Shown one piece after another: positions 1 through 5,729 of a DNA stretch of 5,779 nt. The stretch is from assembly GCA_903925435.1 (NCBI GenBank), contig CAIYFF010000215.1, positions 1 to 5,779 of the forward strand. The letters run 5' to 3'. Below the pieces are notes generated by a model. The model had not been told where the DNA came from, did no database searches, and worked only from the letters and a program-made list of their open reading frames with translations. How positions within the stretch are numbered: the stretch's first letter is position 1; the number at the start of each line of letters is the position of its first letter. The DNA is from an uncultured Planctomycetota bacterium (GTDB taxonomy: Bacteria; Planctomycetota; UBA1135; UBA2386). The translations under genes and the position numbers were made by a program.

Positions 1-1
1 C

Positions 2-1267
2 GACGCGATCCAGCTCGTGCGCGCAGGCGATGTCGCGGCGTCGTCCGAGCCCGTCGTGCGCGCGGGCAGCATCGCGTCGATGCGTGAACGCAGCAGTTCG
101 ACGTATCACCAAGAGAGCGTCGAGATCGCTTCGATCGCGGACTTCCCAGGCTTCGTCGTGCGCGCCGAATGCGAACGCAGCGCCCGCGGCTTGCAGCAAG
201 AGCGGCGCTTCTCGCTGTTGCATCACAAGACGCTGCGCTTTGCGGCCGGCGATGGGATGCAGAAGGAGCTGCGCGAGCCGTTCGTGCTCGCGTCCGACGA
301 CGAACGCATTCCGGACCTCGCGGTCGTGCCGCTCGGGTTGTCGCGCTACGAGCGCTTCTCGCTCGATGGCGGCGAACTCGTGCTGCGCCAACAGCCAGAG
401 GCCAACGCGAAGACGGTGTTTGGCTTCGTGTTCGTGGATCGCCATCGCGCACGCGACGAACTGCCGCACCTTGCGCGCGCGCTCGCCGCGATCGATCGGC
501 CCGCGACGCTCGACCTCGGCGATCTGGGCGCGGCCGAGTTGCGTTCGGACTTGCCGTTTGCGTGGACGCGCGTCGTCGCCGTGCAGCAAGCCAGCAAGAC
601 TCCGTTCCTCGTCCGCGAAGGCGGATGGTGGACGCTGCGCGGCGTGCAGCAGGATGGCGCGCGCGACTACTTGCGCGTGCTGCATCTGCCCGGCGATGCC
701 GTGTCCGTGGTGGGTGGCCAGGCGCTGCTGTCGCGCACCCGGCCTGGCCCGGGCAGCGCAGGCATCGTCGCGTTGCGCGACCCGACTTCGGATGCGGTGA
801 CCGTGCGCGTGTTGCAGCGCAGTTCGCGGACTGCGCCCAAGGTCACGATGAGCGCTGCGTTCGATCGCGTCGAGATCGACGGCAAGCAGTGGAGCCAATG
901 GAACGGCCGCACGATCACGCTGCCGGATGCGATCGCTGAGCATCGCATCGTGACGCGCATGGCGGGCGCTGGCGATGCGCCGCGCGTCGCCGCGACGGCC
1001 GCGCGCTTGTCGGTTTGTGTCTACGACGAAGGCGCGCGCGAGTTGGTGTTGGTCGCCGACGCGCAGGACTCGCGTCCGTCGTCGATGCCGTATGTCGCGT
1101 GGCTTGCGGGCCCCGTGCCGACGTCGATCGAAGGCGGCGAGATCGTCGATGAGAAGGAACTGCGCCACGCCGACGCGCATGCGCTCACCGCAGCGCGCGG
1201 CAGCGGCACGTTGATCCGCTTTTTGCCCGGCATCGTCCGCATCCGATATGGCAACCATGGTTCGTGA
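2..1267 (+). CDS. Uncharacterised beta-rich protein, C-terminal part (5' end outside window)
   Basis: The frame is open from the left edge to TGA at 1265-1267, giving 421 visible residues. A GTG at 17 lies in frame, but nothing marks it as a true start, so the gene probably begins upstream. I do not recognise the family. Most of the visible part alternates short hydrophobic strands with charged turns, as in beta-sandwich or beta-propeller proteins. Around nt 865-935 the pattern VEIDGKQWSQWNGRTITLP, followed by a strand at AEHRIVTRM, resembles the C-terminal all-beta domains of some secreted polysaccharide-acting enzymes. That is a resemblance only; no catalytic motif is visible. Aromatic-rich GGWWTLRG lies near nt 619-642. 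No membrane segment is seen in the visible part. The end overlaps the next gene by 20 bp, which suggests translational coupling. Third codon positions are strongly G/C. Confidence is high that it is coding and low for any function. Confidence 0.88.
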   Translation, partial: DAIQLVRAGDVAASSEPVVRAGSIASMRERSSSTYHQESVEIASIADFPGFVVRAECERSARGLQQERRFSLLHHKTLRFAAGDGMQKELREPFVLASDDERIPDLAVVPLGLSRYERFSLDGGELVLRQQPEANAKTVFGFVFVDRHRARDELPHLARALAAIDRPATLDLGDLGAAELRSDLPFAWTRVVAVQQASKTPFLVREGGWWTLRGVQQDGARDYLRVLHLPGDAVSVVGGQALLSRTRPGPGSAGIVALRDPTSDAVTVRVLQRSSRTAPKVTMSAAFDRVEIDGKQWSQWNGRTITLPDAIAEHRIVTRMAGAGDAPRVAATAARLSVCVYDEGARELVLVADAQDSRPSSMPYVAWLAGPVPTSIEGGEIVDEKELRHADAHALTAARGSGTLIRFLPGIVRIRYGNHGS

Positions 1268-1796
1268 CGCATCGAAGTGGGGGCTCGCAGCAGCCATGTT
1301 CGCGGGTCTTGCGATGGTCGCGTTCCCGTGGGTCGACACCGGCGGCGAAGACCTGCCGATGCCGACTGCGTTCTCGATCAAGGACGCCGCCGCAGCGCCA
1401 CTGTGCGACTTGCTGCGCACGCATGACGAGGTCTGCAAGAAGGGCGATGTCCACGCATTCGTGCAGTGCGTGTCGAAGGACTACCTCGCGTCGCTCGAGC
1501 GCTCGCTGAAGGCGGTCGACCGGACGATGAGCGCAGAAGCGTTGCGCTCGCGCACTGAAGCCGGCGCTGGGTTGTCGTTGCTCATGTCGCGCACCGGCTG
1601 CCGCGGCCGCGCGCGCGCAGATCGCGCGTGCTTGCTGGGTCGACCGGCGGTCGGCTTGGTGGGGTCGCTCGCCATTGCGTTCGTGCGCGAAGAGGGCGCA
1701 TGGCGCATCGACCGCGTCGTGCACCAACCGCTGGTCGCGGTCGACGACGAGGTCCTCGTCGACGTGGTGATGGAAGGAATGCTGACGGCGCGCTGA
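1248..1796 (+). CDS. Small membrane-anchored protein, possible NTF2-like domain
   Basis: This 182-residue protein starts at ATG 1248, inside the end of the preceding gene; ATG 1257 is an in-frame alternative start three codons later. Neither has a Shine-Dalgarno sequence. Residues 11-28 form one hydrophobic segment after a short basic start, which fits a signal anchor or an uncleaved signal peptide, so the rest would lie outside the cytoplasmic membrane. The soluble part has an N-terminal helix pattern (residues 51-87: PLCDLLRTHDEVCKKGD, then VSKDYLASLE) and ends in strands AIAFVREEGAWRIDRVV (142-158). The W-[RK]-I-x-x-[VI] strand after a charged turn is typical of NTF2/SnoaL-like domains, which often serve as small exported accessory or ligand-binding modules. 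That assignment is inference. Five cysteines (53, 63, 74, 118, 128) could form disulphides if the protein is exported. The 20-bp overlap suggests it is made together with its upstream neighbour. Confidence 0.8.
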   Translation: MATMVRDASKWGLAAAMFAGLAMVAFPWVDTGGEDLPMPTAFSIKDAAAAPLCDLLRTHDEVCKKGDVHAFVQCVSKDYLASLERSLKAVDRTMSAEALRSRTEAGAGLSLLMSRTGCRGRARADRACLLGRPAVGLVGSLAIAFVREEGAWRIDRVVHQPLVAVDDEVLVDVVMEGMLTAR

Positions 1797-1864
1797 GGCG
1801 CGCTGACGGCGGGGGGCAGCGGAGGGCCGCCGCGCCAGAGCTTTGGCAGCAACTGCGCGCGAAC

Positions 1865-2053
1865 GTGCCGAACAAGTCGATCGACCGGCAGGTGCACGCC
1901 GAGGCCGTGATGGGGGTGTATGAGCGCGTGCTCCGCGAGCCGCGGCGACCTGCGCCCGTGGAGCCGGTGCCGATCGAGCGCCGGGTTGCCTACTTGCAGA
2001 TGCAGCGCGACTCGGCGCTCGGGCGCGCGTGCGGTGGAGCTGGGCCGCGATAG
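1865..2053 (+). CDS. Doubtful small ORF, or frame-shifted continuation of the gene before it
   Basis: From about 1797 to the TAG at 2051-2053 one frame reads as plausible protein: PELWQQLRANVPNKSID, then AEAVMGVYERVLREP, a Pro-rich stretch and ERRVAYLQMQRD. By my count about nine in ten codons between 1838 and 2030 end in G or C, while the frame of the upstream gene meets stops here. The problem is the start. The coding-like signal begins before the first GTG (1865), and no ATG occurs until 1910. A GGAGGG at 1821-1826 could be a ribosome site, but no start codon in this frame sits 5-10 nt after it. The stretch is therefore either a small gene with an unusual start, a decayed gene end, or the C-terminal tail of the 182-residue protein displaced by a frameshift (biological or sequencing) near 1794. 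The last residues (GRACGGAGPR) run into the tandem repeat and look non-conserved. Function unknown. Confidence 0.4.
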   Translation: MPNKSIDRQVHAEAVMGVYERVLREPRRPAPVEPVPIERRVAYLQMQRDSALGRACGGAGPR

Positions 2054-2097
2054 GTGGGCCGCGTTAGGTGGGTTGGGGTAGTTGGGTTGCGGTTGCG
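2042..2097 (+). repeat. Four degenerate 14-bp G-rich tandem repeats
   Basis: Four consecutive 14-bp units can be read: GGGCCGCGATAGGT (2042-2055), GGGCCGCGTTAGGT (2056-2069), GGGTTGGGGTAGTT (2070-2083) and GGGTTGCGGTTGCG (2084-2097). Units 1 and 2 differ at one base; units 3 and 4 are more diverged but keep the leading GGG and the period. The stop of the small upstream ORF (TAG 2051-2053) lies inside unit 1. G-runs at 2056, 2070, 2075 and 2084 could in principle form a loose G-quadruplex on the + strand, although one loop would be 11 nt long. The array sits in the leader region ahead of the exported-protein gene. Confidence 0.65.
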
Positions 2098-2140
2098 GAG
2101 TGGCATCGAGTCGATCGGTGACATCCACTGCGTTTTGCGC

Positions 2141-2917
2141 ATGCTGTTGCGCTCTCGCATGCCGACCCGCTTGGTGTTCCTGCTGACCGCGATCCAATTG
2201 CTGCCCGCGCTCTGTGCGCAGGATCGTGCGCGCAAGCCGGCGCCGCCTGCGACTCCGGCGCCCGCTGCGCAGGCGGCGCCCCAGACTCCAACCGCGCCCG
2301 TGCTTCGCTTCTGCGGACAGTTTCGGTTGCCGGATGGTTCGTTGGTCGAAGTGACGCCCGACGCGCGCGGCACGGGGCTCGTGCTGCATGGCATCGACGC
2401 AGCGAGCGCGGCGCTCGTGATGACGGGCAAGCCCGTGGAGCCAGCGCAGCTGGAAGCGCTCGCCGCGGCGGAGCAGCGCGTGCAGAAGGCGCTGTCGCCG
2501 ATCGTCACGGGGCGCGGCGAAGTCGATGCGGCGCAGTTTGCGAATGCGCAGGCGGTCGCGGCCGTTGAGAAGGCGATCCAGGCTCTGCGTCCGCAAGTTG
2601 GCGCGCAGGCGCGCGTCATCTATGCGGGCAGCGATCTTTCTGCTCGCACGACATGGGCCTTGCTGCGCGGCGCTGCTGGCGCGGTCGCGGTCGCGGTGCA
2701 GTGGTCGGCGGGCGGCAAGGTCGCGGGCGTCGCGCAAAGCAAAGTGGAGCCGCCGGCGCGCGCCGCCTTGTCGGTGCCGCGACCCGATTGGGCGGTGGGC
2801 CAGGGCGCGCTGCGCAGCATGACGATCTCGGTCGAAGGACGCGGCGCTGGCCGCGTGCTCGTGGTCGAGAATGCGCTGGGGCTCGCGGTCTGCCCGTGGA
2901 AGGGCGACGTGCGCTAA
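2141..2917 (+). CDS. Exported protein of unknown function with Ala/Pro linker
   Basis: Starting at ATG 2141 the product has 258 residues; ATG 2159 is an equally good start and gives 252. The frame is open further upstream, but that part covers the tandem repeat and is unlikely to be translated. The N-terminus is a signal peptide: a basic region (RSRMPTR), a hydrophobic core (LVFLLTAIQLLPAL) and a likely signal peptidase I site LCA|QD after residue 26. The cysteine context (PALC) is a poor lipobox, so a lipoprotein is unlikely. Residues 28-53 are a low-complexity Ala/Pro/basic linker. The rest is alpha/beta: strands near 57-83, helices near 100-117 and 128-150, then a strand ARVIYAG (157-163), a helix and a strand VAVAVQWSAGG (182-192), and a final strand pair near 226-250. 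The stretch 157-192 resembles units of the large repeat protein downstream (see findings). No catalytic residues are recognised. It lies 121 bp upstream of the next gene on the same strand. Confidence 0.82.
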   Translation: MLLRSRMPTRLVFLLTAIQLLPALCAQDRARKPAPPATPAPAAQAAPQTPTAPVLRFCGQFRLPDGSLVEVTPDARGTGLVLHGIDAASAALVMTGKPVEPAQLEALAAAEQRVQKALSPIVTGRGEVDAAQFANAQAVAAVEKAIQALRPQVGAQARVIYAGSDLSARTTWALLRGAAGAVAVAVQWSAGGKVAGVAQSKVEPPARAALSVPRPDWAVGQGALRSMTISVEGRGAGRVLVVENALGLAVCPWKGDVR

Positions 2918-3013
2918 GTCGGCACGTAGGCGCCCTTTCGTCACGGCTGCGGCCTGCCTGGGCTTGCCTGCAGTGGCGTCGACGGGTTCTCTGTGCCGCC
3001 CCTCTTCTGATTC

Positions 3014-3032
3014 CGCGCACACAACGTGCGCG
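3014..3032 (+). promoter_or_regulatory. Hairpin just upstream of the large repeat-protein start
   Basis: CGCGCAC (3014-3020) and GTGCGCG (3026-3032) are perfect complements around the loop ACAAC, ending 6 nt before ATG 3039. In mRNA this hairpin would occupy the place where a ribosome site is expected, and no Shine-Dalgarno sequence is visible there. The next bases, ATGCGATGA from 3034, form a start-Arg-stop mini-frame whose TGA overlaps the ATG of the main gene. Either feature could modulate initiation; this is inference. The rest of the 2918-3038 spacer shows no terminator and no promoter that I can support. Confidence 0.4.
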
Positions 3033-3038
3033 CATGCG

Positions 3039-5576
3039 ATGACCCGCCGATCCGACAAGCCCGAGCGTCCGTCCCGTTCGCAGAAGTCCTCAGCCTCGGC
3101 GAGGGCCAAGAAGCCTGCCGATGCGGCGGACGATTTGCCGACGCTGGAGCCCATGGAAGGTGCGGATGCGGCAGAAGAGCTGCCCGTGCTGGAAGCGATC
3201 GACGAGGCCCCGCCGGAGCCGACGTTCTTGGTGCGGCTCGTGGTTGTCCCGAGCACGGAGCCTGGCTTCGACACCTCGATCACGCTCGAAGTGCCCGAGA
3301 TGGAGAAGAAGGGCATGGCCGACGCGATCGAGGCGCCGCTCGCGCATGCGTTTGCGTCAGGCAAGGCCAAGGTGCGGCACCATCGCGTGCTCGTGACGTT
3401 CTCGGGCGACGCGATCATCGGCAGCGGCGTGAAGGAGCGTTGCAGCCAGCTGTTCACTGCGCAGAAGGCGCGCAAGGTCGTGCTGCGGCGCGGCTACGGC
3501 GACGAGACGCTGTTTGAGCGCGAGGCGCCGCGCGCGCAGGTTGCTGTCACGAAGAATGGCAACAACCTCGACGTTGCGGTCGACACGGGCGACCTGGAGA
3601 CGCAGGACCTGTCGGTGGCGCTGCAGGCGGACCTCGTGCAGCTCGCGGGCCAGTGCCGTGGCGCGCGCGTGCAGTTCCGCTTTGCAGGAGCCAACAAGCC
3701 GGACGCGGCGTTGCGCACGTTGATCGAGCAGATGCTGCGCGACAGTGGCGCGCTGCGCGCGGCGTTTGGGCAGCGCGTGTTGTTTGACCGCGAACTCGAA
3801 GATCGCGTGCGCATCGAAGTTGCCGCCGACGCCGTAACCGTGCGCGTGGCTCCCGCCGCGAGCGACGCGGAGACCGAGGAAGCGCTCGCGATGCGGCTTG
3901 GTTCGCTCGGCGATCAGGTGCGCGGCAAGGTGGTGCGCATCGCGTTTGCGACCAAGGAGAGCGACGACGTGCGCAGCGCAACCGTTCGCTACTGCACGCA
4001 GGGCGCGCCGCAGCGCATCGAGATTGCGCGCGAGGCAGGCAATGAGGTCGTGTGGCCGTCGCTGCTGACGGTCGGCGACCATGCGGGCGAGACGACGTTG
4101 ACGGCGATCCCCAACGGGCGCGACCGTGCGTCGATGCTCGCTGCGTTTGTCGCGGAGACGCGCGACTTCCGCGCCGTCGTGGGCGGCAAGAAGGTCGTCG
4201 TGCTGTGGCCGGAGGGCACGCAACTTGACGCCGCGTTGGAGCAGGCCTGCGTGGATCCGCTCGTGGCGCTGTCCGCTGCGCGCGTTGTGATCGCGTGCGG
4301 CAACGAGCGCGACGTGGTGCACCCGGCGCCGGTCGCGAGCAGCGACGCAGGCGGCGAGCTGGTCGTGCGCGTCGACACCGAGGCGGGCAAGCCAGCCGAG
4401 TTGCAGCGCGCGTTCGATCGCTGGCAGAAGCGCTCCGGCGACCGGTTGTCGGGCCAGTCGGCGCGACTGCTGTTTGCGGGCGAAGTGGCGCCGTCGCGCA
4501 CGCTCGTGCGCACGCTGACCGATGCCACGTTGGCCAAGAAGCCGCAGCGGCTCGTGGTCGAGACCGGCGGGCGCGCCGACGTCGTGTGGCCGCAGTTCTT
4601 GAAGGTCGCGGGCAGCGCGCAGAATGGGTTCTCGATCTCCTGCGAAACGGCGGGCCGCGACGAGGCGCAAGCCAAGCTCGCGCTCGAGCGCGAACTCGCG
4701 GCGGTGCAAGGGCTTTCGGGCGCGGTCGCGACGATCGATGCGGGCGCGCATGAGGCCATGCTGATGGCGGCGATCCTCGGGGCCGGCGCGCGCGCAGTCG
4801 TGGTCGGTGGCGTGCAGGTGCACCCGGCGCTGCTCGCGGTGGCGACCAAGAAGGGCGCGGTCTCGATCACGGCTTCGCCGGACGCGGGGCCCGAGATGGC
4901 GACGAAGCAACTCGCGCGCGAGTTGGAGACGGCGCTCGCGGGCGGCGTCGACGGCAAGACGGTGACGATCACGTGGCCCTCGGGCGATCCCAAGAGCGAG
5001 CCGCTTGCGACGCTCGTTCGCGAAGTGGTCGCACGCGGTGCCGCGGTCGTGCGCGTCGACGACGGCTCGGGCAACGCGGTGCAGGTGCATCCGGTGGTGG
5101 CGCCCAAGGTGGAGCCGCAGAAGCCCGCTACGGCAGTCGTGGAGCAGGCAGCGAATGTCGGCAGCGAGTCCGACTTGGCAGAGTTGGTGGCAGAAGATGT
5201 GCCCGAGATCCCTGTCGAGCCGGTGGTCGTGCTTGGCAAGAACGACGCCGTGACGCCAGGTCTCGTGCTGCTCGCGATCGCGATGGACGATCGCGTCGAC
5301 CAGCCGCAGCGTGTCCGCGACGCGCTCGCCGCGATGGTGCAGCAGTTGACCGGGCGCCGGGTGTTGCTGATCGGCAGCTACCGCGGCAGCGAGACGCCGT
5401 TCTTGGGCATGTCGCCAGTGGTGGTCGCGGCGCGCGGAATCGTCGATGCGCACGCGGCGGCGACGCTCTGCTTCCGCGGGAAGGACGCGCTGGGCCGGGG
5501 TTGCTTTGGCGTGGCGCGGAGTTCGATCGAGGGGCTGGCCTTCGGCGCCAACTTCGCCGACCCGCGCGTCCGTTGA
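3039..5576 (+). CDS. Large protein with seven degenerate ~89-residue alpha/beta repeats
   Basis: The start ATG 3039 gives 845 residues. The frame is open back to 2871, but that extension runs through the end of the previous gene and the spacer. Residues 1-25 are Lys/Arg/Ser-rich and 26-61 acidic, with a duplicated 15-residue motif. There is no signal peptide or membrane segment, so a cytoplasmic location is likely. Residues 62-688 divide into seven units, approximately 62-163, 164-253, 254-343, 344-431, 432-521, 522-599 and 600-688. Each has the predicted order strand, helix, strand, helix, strand, ending in LF-[ED]-RE (units 1-2) or V-[W/H]-P (units 3-7). The middle strand often follows GK or G and ends in an aromatic residue (F121, F215, F303, W390, F479, W646; D567 in unit 6). 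Residues 689-735 are an acidic, Pro-rich linker. Residues 736-845 form a separate domain with strand LVLLAIAMDD, a helix, and strand RRVLLIGSYRG. No nucleotide-binding or catalytic motif is recognised. A scaffolding or binding role is a guess from the repeat architecture. The gene ends at TGA 5574-5576. Confidence 0.9.
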   Translation: MTRRSDKPERPSRSQKSSASARAKKPADAADDLPTLEPMEGADAAEELPVLEAIDEAPPEPTFLVRLVVVPSTEPGFDTSITLEVPEMEKKGMADAIEAPLAHAFASGKAKVRHHRVLVTFSGDAIIGSGVKERCSQLFTAQKARKVVLRRGYGDETLFEREAPRAQVAVTKNGNNLDVAVDTGDLETQDLSVALQADLVQLAGQCRGARVQFRFAGANKPDAALRTLIEQMLRDSGALRAAFGQRVLFDRELEDRVRIEVAADAVTVRVAPAASDAETEEALAMRLGSLGDQVRGKVVRIAFATKESDDVRSATVRYCTQGAPQRIEIAREAGNEVVWPSLLTVGDHAGETTLTAIPNGRDRASMLAAFVAETRDFRAVVGGKKVVVLWPEGTQLDAALEQACVDPLVALSAARVVIACGNERDVVHPAPVASSDAGGELVVRVDTEAGKPAELQRAFDRWQKRSGDRLSGQSARLLFAGEVAPSRTLVRTLTDATLAKKPQRLVVETGGRADVVWPQFLKVAGSAQNGFSISCETAGRDEAQAKLALERELAAVQGLSGAVATIDAGAHEAMLMAAILGAGARAVVVGGVQVHPALLAVATKKGAVSITASPDAGPEMATKQLARELETALAGGVDGKTVTITWPSGDPKSEPLATLVREVVARGAAVVRVDDGSGNAVQVHPVVAPKVEPQKPATAVVEQAANVGSESDLAELVAEDVPEIPVEPVVVLGKNDAVTPGLVLLAIAMDDRVDQPQRVRDALAAMVQQLTGRRVLLIGSYRGSETPFLGMSPVVVAARGIVDAHAAATLCFRGKDALGRGCFGVARSSIEGLAFGANFADPRVR
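3117..3206 (+). repeat. Duplicated 15-residue acidic motif in the N-terminal tail
   Basis: Residues 27-41 (ADAADDLPTLEPMEG) and 42-56 (ADAAEELPVLEAIDE) of the large repeat protein are an in-tandem duplication of 15 codons that has diverged by conservative changes. Both copies carry [DE]-[DE]-L-P-x-L-E. The surrounding tail lacks hydrophobic clusters and is probably disordered. Such acidic LPxLE tracts could be docking peptides, but this is inference. Confidence 0.6.
3222..5102 (+). repeat. Seven-unit protein-level repeat array within the large gene
   Basis: Approximate unit boundaries are 3222-3527, 3528-3797, 3798-4067, 4068-4331, 4332-4601, 4602-4835 and 4836-5102. The repeats are recognisable in the protein but largely gone at the DNA level, so the duplication is old. 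The end-motif residue falls at F159, F249, W339, H428, W517, H595 and H684, giving spacings of 90, 90, 89, 89, 78 and 89. Unit 6 is short because its helix-loop segments are reduced. Units 4 and 7 share G-G-x-x-GK-x-V-x-[IL]-x-WP-x-G most closely. Boundaries were drawn by eye and may be off by several residues. Confidence 0.7.
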
Positions 5577-5596
5577 GCTAACTGATGAACGGAATG

Positions 5597-5638
5597 TGCT
5601 TCGAATCGACAGGGGCTATCCCCCTGTCGTTCGGAGCA
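5597..5638. terminator. Long hairpin between convergent genes
   Basis: The stem pairs 5597-5605 with 5630-5638 and 5607-5615 with 5621-5629. It has one bulged T at 5606, one G-T wobble (5601/5634) and the loop CTATC (5616-5620), giving about 18 pairs. The inner part CGACAGGGG/CCCCTGTCG is perfect. No T-run follows on either strand, so it is not a textbook intrinsic terminator. It may instead block 3' exonucleases and stabilise the message of the large gene, whose stop is 20 nt upstream. Confidence 0.5.
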
Positions 5639-5652
5639 ACTTCGCGCGGATC

Positions 5653-5676
5653 CGGCCGGCGTTTTCCGGCCGTTTT
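5653..5676 (+). terminator. Probable intrinsic terminator of the + strand genes
   Basis: CGGCCGG (5653-5659) pairs perfectly with CCGGCCG (5666-5672) around the 6-nt loop CGTTTT and is followed at once by TTTT (5673-5676). A GC-rich stem with a trailing U-run 77 nt after the large gene's stop fits a Rho-independent terminator for rightward transcription. The U-run is short, so efficiency may be modest. Confidence 0.55.
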
Positions 5677-5729
5677 GCTGATGGCGAGACGGTTCTTGGG
5701 GGCTGCCTGAGCGCAGGCCACTCCGTTCA

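Noticed and set aside
2054..2140. Upstream extension of the exported-protein gene to GTG 2054
   Set aside because: It would put the tandem repeat and about 29 extra residues ahead of a signal peptide that already starts well at ATG 2141 or 2159.
2871..3038. Upstream extension of the large gene to ATG 2871
   Set aside because: It overlaps the end of the previous gene in another frame and encodes a Cys/Arg/Ser-rich stretch unlike the rest of the protein. ATG 3039 leads directly into a natural-looking tail.
2918..3038. Terminator in the spacer before the large gene
   Set aside because: No GC stem followed by a T-run was found, and the only good hairpin lies beside the start codon.
1481..3475. 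Very long open frame on the - strand (664 codons)
   Set aside because: It runs antisense through two well-supported + strand genes, is full of Arg/Ser/Ala/His low-complexity sequence and is the expected shadow of GC-rich codons.
3357..5453. Long - strand open frame (698 codons)
   Set aside because: It is antisense to the repeat protein, with extreme Arg/His/Leu composition and no recognisable domains. The + strand frame shows periodic, structured repeats and is clearly the real one.
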